Assembly: GCF_016097555.1 (NCBI RefSeq)
Contig: NC_054704.1
Location: 46,802,413 to 46,866,412 of the forward strand
Source of the DNA: Gigantopelta aegis
Lineage: Eukaryota; Mollusca; Gastropoda; Neomphalida; Peltospiridae
DNA: 64,000 nucleotides
Reading direction: 5' to 3'
Part shown: one piece after another, positions 1 to 36,000 of the stretch
Numbering within the stretch: position 1 is the stretch's first letter
Layout of the letters: each line of letters opens with the position of its first letter
Translations under genes and position numbers: made by a program
The notes under the pieces: model-generated
Told to the model about the DNA's origin: nothing
Databases searched by the model: none
What the model saw: the letters and a program-made list of their open reading frames with translations, nothing else

Positions 1-125
1 TTAGAATTAGATAAACATGAGAAAGGAAATATTGAATATTAATTGCTTATTGTGATGCTGTTTTTTCAACAACAAATAAAGATACATAGCTCAAAACTTG
101 CTTATGTGTTTTTCAAAATACTTAC

Positions 126-23774
<23,649 letters not shown>

Positions 23775-23791
23775 GTTTTGTCGCAGCCGGC

Positions 23792-23804
23792 TAACCTTTG
23801 AACT
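23792..23804 (-). promoter_or_regulatory. DR1 nuclear-receptor-like site, HADHA side
   Basis: On the minus strand the sequence is AGTTCA-A-AGGTTA, two AGGTCA-like half-sites spaced by one base. This is the layout bound by HNF4 and PPAR/RXR. Each half-site has one change from AGGTCA. It lies 18 bp upstream of the HADHA start codon, so it may be in the 5' UTR or core promoter. Motif only; binding is inferred. Confidence 0.5.
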
Positions 23805-23988
23805 CTCGTTGATTAACGCGAAATCACGTTAAGTCTCGTACTCTTATTTATATAATTTCTAAAAATGTAAGAAACATAATGTTTTCATACCATAATAAGA
23901 GACACAGTTTTTCTAATTTAGATATGTTTAAGTAATGTACATATTCTGTATTTAATAAAAGCTGCCAAATATATCCCAGCTGTTTTAA

Positions 23989-23998
23989 GTCACGTGAC
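23989..23998. promoter_or_regulatory. GTCACGTGAC palindrome (E-box/CLEAR type)
   Basis: A perfect 10-bp palindrome centred on CACGTG. It equals the consensus of the CLEAR element bound by TFEB/MITF bHLH-zip factors and is also a strong USF site. It lies immediately next to the DR1 at 23999-24011. Confidence 0.6.
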
Positions 23999-24011
23999 AG
24001 TCCAAAGTTCA
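23999..24011 (+). promoter_or_regulatory. HNF4-type DR1 site, HADHB side
   Basis: AGTCCA-A-AGTTCA, a direct repeat with one-base spacing. It has a single mismatch to the HNF4 consensus RGGNCAAAGKYCA as I recall it. It starts at the base after the E-box palindrome and ends 10 bp before the HADHB start codon. Confidence 0.6.
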
Positions 24012-24021
24012 GACCGTCAAC

Positions 24022-27000
24022 ATGGCAGCAATATTACAGCGAGGAACTCGAGTAGCACTGTTCCATGACAACTGCTGTATGTAATTTCTTTCTCTTTTTT
24101 TTGTGTTGAGAAACTGTAACGGTTGAACGAGTTTTATATTATTCTTTAAAATATGACTGTTTATTTTTAACAGTCATTGCATCTGCTTTAAATAAAGTAA
24201 GGTGTAGGTGGTTTGACAGCTCGGGAGGCACCAATTGGGTATACAATCTATTTTACTGAACAGTTTGGAGACATCGAAAGAAAGAAAATTTGGATTTTGT
24301 TAACACTTGATTGCTTTCCATAATATTGGGGTATCTGGTCATTGCGTTAAAATGTTTTGTCAATATTTGGTTCAGCTGGGTACCAGACATTTCGCCCCCA
24401 AGCCAGTTCGCCCCCAGTCAATTTTCCCCCAGGTCTATTTCGCCCCCAGTCAGTTCGCCCCCACGTGCATAACCAGTTTGTCCCCACAAAGGTACCAGTT
24501 TCCATAAAGGAAATGGATTATTTAACGACGCACTCAACCCATTTTATTTACGGTTATATGGCGTCGGACAGATATTGAGGGAGGAAACCCGCTGTCGCCA
24601 CATCATGGGCTACTCTTCTCGATTAGCAGCAAGGGATATTTTATATGCACCATCCCATATACAGGATAGCACATACCACAGCCTTTGATGTACCAGTAGT
24701 GGTGCACTGCCTGGAGCGAGAAATAGCCTAATGGGCCCACTGACGGGGATCGATCCCAAACTGACCGCATATCAAGCGAGCACTTTACCACTGTTCTACG
24801 TCTCGCCCACCTCGCCCCCATAAAGATAACACTGTGTCGATGTGAATATGTGGTCTGGACCCATCTGTGTGTGCCGAGCTTCATCTAGTGCAACACTACC
24901 CTATTTTAAGGCGATTTTGCGCACTCCCATGTGCATTTTTAGATGCATTAGATGTGTGGTTTGTCAGTCATCGAACTTTGATGCAAATATGATTTACATT
25001 TTTAGATCATGCAGAATATTACTTTTGTAAGAATCTGGAATAAACAGAGTTATTATGAATGTCATCAATGCTTAATTCTTAGTCAGGTGTGCCATGTCGC
25101 AGGTTCTTCATACCTGAATGGTAAACAGCCTTTTTCAAGTGTATTCAAAGAGCACCTATCGTATCGAAACCGAAAACCCATGGTTGGTCCCACGATAAAG
25201 AGGTGGTACACATCCTGGTAATTTAAATCTACTACTAGTAATATGTTGCTGGTACCGGTTCTTTCTGCAAACAAATACAACAAACTGTAACGTCAGTGGT
25301 CACCAAAAACGCTCTGCGATGTTAACCAACAGAAGGACAACTACAGCCTGCTATTTATACCACGGATAGGTGATGACAACTCGTTATAACAATGCTTAGG
25401 AATGACTAATGACTGGACCAGCAAATCGCGTTAAAAAAAGAAACACACACACACTTTAACATGCCTCTAAAGAAACAATACAATAATTGTTTAAAAGTAA
25501 CAAATAATTGGGAGTTGGGCACGAACTGACTAAAAGTTTGGGGCAAACTGACAAATAGTTGGGGGTGAACAGGTAAACAGTTGGGGGTGAACTGGTACAT
25601 GGGGCGAACAGGTCAAACTAGGGGCGAACTGCCTTGGGGGCGAGACGTCATGGATTCGGTTCAGCCTATTCGCAGAACACACTTAAACAGTTAATCAGGG
25701 CTGCGTTCAACCAAACATCCGATAGACTGGTCTATGCACTTCATGGTAAACCAAATGACCATGTCGGGAACCAATCAAATAGTTTGTGAACGTTAACAAA
25801 ATGTTCGCTGGCTGAACTTGGGGCAGTTCATTTCATTAATTCTCCAGTTTCTATGATATAGTCGCAAGCTATTATTATTGCTTACCGGTATTATGTAATG
25901 TTTGGCACACCTACTTATTAACACTCATTCATAGGCAGGTTTTGTAGTGCAAAGACAGGACTGTTGTATCTAATCTGCAGTTTTGCCCAGATTAGTATTT
26001 TGAAGCAAGAGTCTTAAGTAGTCGGCTGGAGTATACCAGCCAAAGATGCGACAGGCAGCACTAATTCTTGGTGTGCATGGGATCGCCAACCCAACAGCAG
26101 TTGGCACTAATGTAGCCAATCACGGTAGGCCTAGAGTATTTAGCCATATGATATTAAGATGGTATACCAGTACTGAAGAGGCTGAGTGAGATCTAAGGTC
26201 AACAAGTCACTTTTCTCACCCTTGTTTTGGCTTTGTACACAATAAATATAGCATATCTTAAAATAATTTCATTTGAAATCCATATTTTGTAAAAGGTACA
26301 ATTTTTTAATCACAAGATTTTCTTCGAACACATTCAGATGCATTAGTAATGTTCAAACAAAACAATTTCAGTAGCAGTTTTGCATTGGAATTTTTCCAGC
26401 ATTCTTAAAATGGAAACGTCATGTACCCAGGTTATTGTTATTGTAAAGAGATGCAAAGTGACGTCATTGGAATAATGACATCATTCAAATTCAAAATCAG
26501 CTATATTATTATACAATGCTTTGCCACATTAAAATAAAAACTGGTCTACTCACCTTGACTCCTGTCAAATTTCTATAACAAGCAGACAACGCTGTTTACA
26601 GGTCGGTATTTTTTCTTTCTTTCATAATTCTGGATAAAATATTAAGTTTAAGTTTTAAAAGATGAAAGAAATAAAAAGTACCTTTTGTTAAATATATCAT
26701 ATTAAAATATTACCATTGGATATGTTTTATTTATTGTGTACGAAGCCAAAACAAGCGTTCAAAAAGTGACTGTCATCGACCTTGACAGAAATTTGATCCA
26801 TCCAGATGGTACATTCTTTCTCCGTCCATCTATGAGATTGCAGTAAGCACCTAGTACTTCTCACAACAAAAAATGCGGATGCACTCAAAACCATTTGGCT
26901 TTACTCTACATGATGTAGACCATCCATTAAGATAAGGAACACATACAGTAGCCAACAAAAGTTGCCATACTAATAACAACTTTCTTTGGGGGGAATATGC

Positions 27001-30000
27001 CATTTTCAACATTCAGAACTGGAAATTATGTTATTTAGAGCTGTGCAGTATTGCAATTTAAGGTTTGGTGTCTGTATTTTGGGATTGATTTACTCCATTA
27101 TTAATTAATGAGCGCAATACCTATATCAAGCAGTACCCAACTTTAAATACATGTCCACCTGCACTGATTTCATCTAAATTCCATGCACAGGGCTTTCTCT
27201 TGGTTTAGGACTAGAATACCAACATACCTGTAATGTTCATGTTTCATAATCCAATTTCATGTTCATGTAAAAATTTAACATTGGATTCATACACAAAGAA
27301 GCTTTTTGAGGGAATTAACACAGAAGATTTAATTCTATTCATCATACATAGAGCTAAATTTGCAGATGATGAACTATTTGTACATACATCAGTCTCTTCA
27401 AATGACATGCAATGTTTTTTAGAATGTGATTTTTTTTTTCACCTTTTAGATCTGAAAATTAATGGACTGCTTTTTGCAGGCAGCTATTTTGAGTCCTGTT
27501 TATGCCATCAGTCATAATGATAACTTGCATTTAAAAGCCAAATGGGTTCATATATATGTGCCTTAATTTGTATTTAATCAAATGATGACAGTGAAAACTT
27601 GTTACAATACAATGAGTTTCATAAAACAAGAAACATTATCAATATCGCATGGAGAATGTATAATATTATCCTGAAAATTGTAACATTATCTTTCCTTGGA
27701 CTTGTTGGCTGTCTCTTTAGAAGCTTTTGAATTAAACTAAAATAATAATTAAGCTTCTCTTAACTGCAGGTGCGTTACGATGGTTGAGTACATCTGCATC
27801 AAACCTTGCTGCTGCCCCATCAGGTGAGTTATACATGTATTATTTATTAATTAATTGTACCGTTAACAGATATTGAATTTGGAGATTTTGTTTAGGATTC
27901 TTCTTGAACCATAACATTGTTTAATATAGATATTTTTGAATTGCATATCGTAATTAAAATTTATATGGTTCAAAATCGGGGATTTGCCGAAACACGAAAT
28001 CCTGCTAAATTTGTAACCTGTGGAGGTCAGATATGTCATCAAAGGTTTTTTCTGCTGTTTGCTAGTTGTGAATTTGTACAGCTGTGGTATTTATGGAACA
28101 TTGTTTTAAGATGGCAAATATTTTTGTGGGAATTCCAAATTCATGTACACGTATATACCATTTTAGCAATTTTAAACCATCGGTAATTAAGAGGGGGGGG
28201 GGGACGTAGCCCAGTGGTAAAGTGTTCACTTGATGCACAGTCAGTCTAGGATCGTTCCCCGTCAGAGGACCCATTGGGCTATTTCTTGTTCCAGCCAGTG
28301 CTCCACAACTGGTGTAACAAAGGCCGTGGTATGTACTATCCCAATCTAATTAAAATTAGCTCCACTATTACATGTGGATCTAACACTAGCCAGTTGGAGC
28401 TCATGTCCACCAATCAAAACCTTACTTGCAGAATCATGCCAGTGATTTAAAACTAACAACACTGCGTAGTCCCCAATGTCCAGGTAACATTTCATCTGTA
28501 AATAATAATTTAAATATTGACCAATCACACTTTGCCTTTTATAACGTTATTTGGGAGCATACAAATTCTAAAAATACGGGCGAGTCTATTTCAGTGGCCG
28601 CAGGAAAGCGAACCATACCAATACGTACGGGGTGTGTTATCAGTCTTCAATTTTACATTAAAAATTATTTATTTATTTATAAAAAAACCCCAAAACAACT
28701 AAATCAGTCTTCAGTTTTACATTACAAATTATTTATTTTATGAAATAAAACATGTTTTAAGGCATTCGTAATTCACACGAAACATGTCGTATACCCTCAG
28801 GATAATTCGGAATGTTTTCAAATTATTTTTAAATCACTGGCAGGATTCTGCAAGTAAGGTTTTGATTGGTGGACATGAGCTCCAACTGGCTGGTGTTAGA
28901 TCCACATGTAATAGTGGAGCTAATTTTAATTAGATTGGTACTATCCTGTCTGTGAGATGGTGCATATAAAAGATCCCTTGCTGCTAATTGAAAAGAGTAG
29001 CCCATGAAGTGGCTACAGCGGGTTTCCTCTCTCTCAATATCTGTGTGGTCCTTAACCATATGTCTGACGCCAGTAAAATAAAATGTGTTGAGTCCGTCGT
29101 TAAATAAAATATTTCCTTCCTTCCTTCCATCAGTAATTAATCTACATATGCTTATCAAAGTCGGAAAAGAAACACGTTATATTTTATAAATACTGTAAAT
29201 CCACCATACATCAAGTTAAAATGTGAAACGTATGTCATGTACATCTCAAGTATATGTAAAATACTACTGTACATATTATACCTGTACGTACCTTTCAGAT
29301 TTGTTGGATCCATACATCTAAAGTGTGTCATTGTGCCTTCTCCTTAAAAAAAGTATCCTCTACTTCAAAAAAGGTGTCTTGTGTTTCAGTCAGAAATGTC
29401 ATAGATAATATCTGATGTACATGTTCAGGCCCTCAGGTGAGGTCAAAATTAGAGTGAAGTCATTTCTCTCTCAAAATTTCAAGAGGCTGGAGGTTTTAAC
29501 AGGAACGACACTTTTTAATCTAAAAAAATAAATATACAAAAAGAAGTTACCCGTTATATTAACCCAATACAGTCAAACCTGTCTTAAGCGGCCACACAAA
29601 GTAGTACTCAAAGAGGCCTCTTCCGACAGGTGGCCGATGAATATAGGTGGTCCTCAAGTTCCTCATCATTTATCCATGATTGTGTTCAATGTAAGTGGTC
29701 ACTATTTTTAAAAGGCAATACAGATTTTGCCTTTGAGTGACTGGCATGACAAAGTCAAGCTGATCAAAGCAAATTTTTGGTTCACCTTGCCCGCTCGTTT
29801 GAGCCCTGCATGTGCCTCTGGTGAAAAAAACAAATAGTATTGTAGGTGAAAATAAATCATTTCAAAACTTGACATCCCAACCCCCCAAAATATCTACGGT
29901 AATTGTGCTTAATGAATGCTAACTTAAATGTTATGTTTTGTATTTTCAGCTTCCAAAAAGACCCTAGCCAAGCCAAATGTGAAGAATGTAGTTTTAGTGG

Positions 30001-33000
30001 CAGGTGTCCGCACTCCATTTCTATTGTCTGGGACACATTACAAGAATCTTATGGCTCATGATCTTATGAGGACAGCGCTGCAGTAAGATTTTAACATATT
30101 TTAAAACGTATTTGTTCTTGTATAGAAATGCTAGGTACATAAACTGATCATTGGCACTTTGTACTGTTCAATGTTTAAAAAAAAAAAGTTTAGAGTTCTT
30201 TGTACATGAAGGTTATTACCAAATACATTTACCATAACTGGATAAGATCGGTGGAGTGGGAGATGAAGGCTCTTGGGTGGAGTTGGGGCCAGGTGACGAA
30301 GCTTGCAATGGACAGACAACATTGGCATTCTTTGGTGTTGACCGGCCTTGGTGGCGTCGTGGTAGGCCATCGTTCTACAGGCTGGTAGATACTGGGTTCA
30401 GATCCCAGTCGAGCCATGGGATTTTTAATCCAGATACCGACTCCAAACCCTGAGTGAGTGCTCCGCAAGGCTCAATGGGTAGGTGTAAACCACTTGCACC
30501 GACCAGTGATCCATAACTGGTTCAACAAACGCCATGGTTTGTGCTATCCTGCCTGTGGGAAGCGCAAATAAAAGATCCCTTGCTGCTAATCGAAAGAGTA
30601 GCCCATGTAGTGGCGACAGCGGGTTTCCTCTCAAAATCTGTGTGGTCCTTAACTATATGTCTGACGCCATATAACCGTAAATAAAATGTGTTGATCCCTT
30701 GCTGCTAATTGGAAGAGTAGCCCATGTAGTGGCGACAGCGGGTTTCCTCTCAAAATCTGTGTGGTCCGTAACTATATGTCTGACGCCATATAACCGTAAA
30801 TAAAATGTGTTGAGTGCGTCGTTAAATAAAACATTTCTTTCTTTCTTTCTTTCTTTCTTTGGTGTTGGCCTTATGTGTGACTGCACACGAAGAGGATTAA
30901 GTAAGTAATTTACCATAAATGTGATTTTCGGCTTTTGATTTATTTAATTGTATATTTTTATTTTATTTGCAGAGGTCTTGTTAAAAGAACTGGGATTTCT
31001 AAAGGTAATGAATCTAAATATAATATAAAATATTCAGTAATGTTCCATAATGTTTTATAAATCATAATCAACCCCTGCAATTGCCCATATCAATTGGCAA
31101 TGCCATGGAATTTGCCTTAGAATTTTTAATTCTCCATGGCACTCTTTTTTTACTGTGAATTATATTTGATTTAGTTTTTTCATACAGTATTTTTTGCTGT
31201 TGACATTTTCTGAATTACATAATTAAATATTGGCTTCCCGATGATACTAGTAGATGCTTCGGGAATAAAATATTGGTTCTCTTGCACTAAAATGCAGAAC
31301 TAGTAGATAGAAATAAATTTAATTATTAAACATTGCAGTCACTGTGGTGGCTGCATTCAACAATTTGGTTAAAGTAAGATTCAGATTGTTTATATCAGGC
31401 ACAGTAATAATTTTACGTTGGCCTTCCTGTTTATTGTATTAATTTATTGTTTAAAGGAAGACATCAATTATAATTTCGAAATAATTTAGTTTTACTGGTC
31501 AGGAGACCAGCAAGGTAGAGATGTATTATAACAGTGTTAATGAACTTGTCATTATTATTGCTCAGTTTAATTTGTTTTCATATGTAGGACTGTTTACAAC
31601 AGTATTAATTTAAACAATAAGACTCCGTATTTATAAGCATATCATAGTGGGGTCATATTTAGGTGCCCTGTGACCATTTGTCAGTGACCAAAGTTTGAGG
31701 GTAGATTTCAAGTATTTGGGGCCTTTAGAATTATTTTACAAAGTGTCAGTGTACATATGATTGTATTTACATCTAAAATTTAAAAAGTTCTGATTTCATT
31801 ATAATGATGTCATATGTATGTAGTTTTATATTAAATGTATTTTGTATTTATTTTTATTATTTATCTTTTTTTTAGATTCAGTGGACTATATTGTGTGTGG
31901 CAATGTGATACAAGAAGTGAAAACAAGCAACCTCACTCGAGAGGTAAATTTATTATAATTTTGTTTGGTCATTTCCAAACAACGCTAAATGCTATTTGTT
32001 CAAACTATAACAAGGTACATCATTAGAGAGGTAAATTAATAATTGACCTCTCATTGGACCCTATTTGACCAATAGGGTCAAATGTACATGTTTTTTGTCT
32101 TACACACACATATAACTATTTATTTACAATGCTTAAACTTGGGTTTTATGTTTGGTCCACGGTTGGATTTACTCACGATACTTTTCACAAGTAGTACAAG
32201 TACACCAATTATGATACATACATTTTTATAAACTATTTTAACAGTAAGACATTTTATTTTAATGGTCATTTGTAAAATACTTACCGGCCTCGGTGGCGTC
32301 GTGGCAGGCCATCGGTCTACAGGCTGGTAGGTACTGGGTTCGGATCCCAGTCAAGGCATGTGATTTTTAATCCAGATACCGACTCCAAACCCTGAGTGAG
32401 TACTCCGCAAGGCTCAATGGGTAGGTGTAAACCACTTGCACCGACCAGTGATCCATAACTGGTTCAACAAAGGCCATGGTTTGTGCTATCCTGCCTGTGG
32501 GAAGTGCAAATAAAAGATCCCTTGTTGCCTGTCGTAAAAAGAGTAGCCTATGTGGCGACAGCGGGTTTCCTCTAAAAACAGTGTCAGAATGACCATATGT
32601 TTGACGTCCAATAGCCGATGATAAGATAAAAAATCAATGTGCTCTAGCGGCGTCGTTAAATAAAACAAACTTTACTTTTTTTGTAAAATACTTGTAAATG
32701 TAAAATTACATCTTGACTAGAAAACAAAAATTGCATTTTTACCATACCATGTTAGCATGTTGGGTCTGGGATACCTGGGCAATGTGTACCCCAGGATTTG
32801 AGTTCAGAGGGTTGGCAAAATAATTTGGGACGAGAATTTTAGGGGGTCCTGGAATAGTCTCTTCTTTTTTTTATTTAATTCAGTTGTCTTTAGATGCATT
32901 CTGGAGTACATAATAAGATTTAATCTTTCTATTAAATCAAGTTATTAAAGTAACAAGGTTATAATGTTTTATCAATTAAATTGTGAGATACTTTTAATGG

Positions 33001-36000
33001 TAATTGATGTTGTATATTGTAACAATTAAATGTATTGAGTTTAGTAGTGCTACATAGCATTGTTATAAGTGATGTAATATAACTGCTTGACGTAATTTAG
33101 GTATCTAAATTTTAAAATTAAACGTTTCAAGCCTTGCCAGCTAGTCATTTGATTAATAAAAGCAAACCAGCCTCGGTGCCGTCGTGGTAGGCCATCGGTC
33201 TACAGGCTGGTAGGTACTGGGTTCGGATCCCAGTCGAGGCATGAGATTTTTAACCCAGATACCGATTCCAAACCCTGAGTGAGTGCTCCGCAAGGCTCAA
33301 TGGGTAGGTGTAAACCACTTGCACCGACCAGTGATCCATAACTGGTTCAACAAAGGTCATGGTTTGTGCTATCCTGCCTGTGGGAAGCGCAAATAAAAGA
33401 TCCCTTGCTGCTAATCGGAAGAGTAGCCCATGTAGTGGCGACAGCGGGTTTCCTCTCAAAATCTGTGAGGTCCTTAACCATATGTCTGACGCCATATAAC
33501 CGTAAATAAAATGTGTTGAGTGCGTCGTTAAATAAAACATTTCTTTCTTTCTTTCTTTAATATAAGCAAAATCTATTTGAAATATTTATTATAAACAAAA
33601 TAATTTTGCTGTTATTGGATCAGGGTTTTTTTTAAAGAAAGAACATTTTAGCAACTTCTGAAGAACATTGTATATAATTTTTACAATGTTTGAACTTTTC
33701 AACAGGGAATCAGATTCTTTTTAGAAAAAAGAACAACGTTATTTTTCAAAGAAATAACATTATTTTAAGTTTTCCAAAAATGGTGTGGATGGATGAAACA
33801 AAGTACATTAATTTCTTAAAATGAAGAACATTGTTACAATGTGGATTGGGTTTTTTTTAAAGTCAATGGTAAACTTTAACATTGTTATATTTATTTAGCA
33901 ACAGTGTTTAAGCTATTGTTGTCTGTAATACACATAGAACAATATAATTTTACCAAAGTGTTTTATCTGACAAAAACCACGTTGAGTAGGTACAAGTTTA
34001 TGATTTTTATTCGCATGTCAGTGTTCTCACTAGGTGAAAATTAAAGAAGGCGGCTGTGCGACACCCCACCCTTAAAAAAAAAGAAAAAAGAGTTAAGCTT
34101 GGTTACCATATATCGTTGTGTTGGTCGACTTTGTGGAAAGACATGCTCCTTATTTTGCCCCTCAATATTTGGTAGAAAATACTTGCAGACTCATCTTTAT
34201 GAACCGGAGATCATGTCAGTCTGACATTCACGGGCATTCGTTTTGCTGAACCGATCAAAGTATCAATATTATTTTAAGATTTCAAGATGTGTGAAAAACA
34301 ATAATGATTTTTTTAAAGTGATCCCCTAATGTGTGATTAAAAACAAAAATACTGTTCATTTTATTTCCATCTTCATCAAATATTTTGATCAATTTGATAT
34401 CGTTTTTGTAAAAGGCGGTGTATATATACTACTCAAAAGAATTTAAGGGTCAGACGATATTTTCGACATTATTTTCTGAATGTCAATTATATTAGCTAGA
34501 CCATAATGTCACGCATGGTATTGTTCCATTTTGACGAAAGTGGGTCTAAGCAACCCATAAATGATTTAAAATCCACTGTCATTGACACTGTCGACTAGTT
34601 CTAATGGCGAAAACATGCTTACATTTGCACGTAAATTAGGGCGAAAGCGAAAGGTCTGCTAAATGCCCATAACTTGCTTTTTCACAAAGCGCTTCATTTG
34701 CACGCTTTGCATGTGTATTCCATGTTCCCAATGCTGAATTTTCGTATAATTGGAGCTTGCGTTCGTGTACGGTGCGCACTCCAAATTCGACAATGGTACG
34801 ACTTCAACTGACTATCGAAGATCGAGGAAGGGCTATTGCTTGGCTTCAGGATGGCAATACGCAAAGAAATGTTGCTCTGAGACTTGGTGTCAGTCAGAGT
34901 GTCGTTGGCCGACTGTGGCAACGGTACCAAGCAATGAATTCTGTTCGAAATCGTCCACGTTCGGGAAGACCCCGAAACACTACAAATAGAGAGGACCGCT
35001 ACATCACCAATATGGCTCTACGTCAACGCACAACCACTGCACGCCGATTACGTGACAATCTGCGGACTGCGACTGGAACTCGAGTGTCTGATCAAACCAT
35101 ACGCAATCGTCTGAGAGCCAATAATCTACGCTGCCGTCGCCAGGCTGTTCGACCACCACTCCTACCACGTCACAGAACGGCCAGACGTCACTGGTGCACG
35201 CTTCATCTGCGGTGGCAACGTGTTCAGTGGGGTCGAGTGATGTTCACTGATGAGTCCAGGTTTAGTCTCCAGTTCAACGACAGTCGGGTTCGTGTCTACA
35301 GACGTCCTGGGGAGCGCTTCGCTGACGTTAACGTTAGACAACGTCACCGGTTCGGTGGTGGCAGCGTCATGGTGTGGGGCGGCATCTCTATCCCCACCAC
35401 AGGACCCCCCTCTATGTGGTGGATGGCAATCTGAATGGAATCCGCTATCTGAATGAGATTATCCGGCCGTTGGTTCTCCCAGGCCTTCAGCAGATTGGCG
35501 GCGGGGCAGTTCTGCAGGATGACAATGCCAGACCCCACCGCGCCAGGGTGGTAACGGACTTTCTCAGACAACAAGGTATCGCCAGGATGGATTGGGCAGC
35601 ATATTCACCTGACTTGGCCCCAACAGAGCATGCCTGGGACGAATTAGGCAGGAGAGTTCGGGATAACCATGCCCCTCCGGCCAACCTTCATGATCTGGGT
35701 CAACTTCTTATGGCAGAGTGGCAGGCCATTCCCAAGAGTTCTTCAGACGTCTGATCAACAGCATGAGGCAACGATGTGTCGAGTGTATTCGCGCCAGGGG
35801 TGGATTCACACACTATTAAACGAATGTTCTAATGTGTCAAATCCATGTTTGACAACCTTCAACTTTGACAGCATGTCATGTGACTTTCTTGTATACAGTG
35901 ACGTTTATTTGTGGTTTTTTGTAAATATGGAACAATAAATAAAAAATTTGGTGTAGTTTACATCATCAATCTAATACACTCTGAAACTTATTTGGTTATA

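Larger units (their letters stand above)
23775..24021. promoter_or_regulatory. Bidirectional HADHA/HADHB promoter
   Basis: Only 247 bp separate the two start codons, which point away from each other, so both transcripts must start inside this stretch or in its 5' UTRs. It contains no recognisable transposon, unlike both adjacent first introns. Visible motifs are a DR1-like site beside the HADHA start, a GTCACGTGAC palindrome and an abutting DR1 beside the HADHB start. There is no obvious TATA pair and no CpG-rich core; the middle is AT-rich. Head-to-head HADHA/HADHB with a shared promoter is known in mammals. Start sites are not determined here. Confidence 0.85.

Noticed and set aside
28191-28270. 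tRNA gene, suggested by A and B boxes
   Set aside because: It is the head of a SINE: body, tail and target duplications follow, and no cloverleaf with a proper acceptor stem closes. The same holds at 24812, 7377, 39332 and the head B copies.
30229-30634. Reading frames across the SINE cluster as a small gene
   Set aside because: All lie within the head B SINE and repeat in the other copies at 32283 and 33166.
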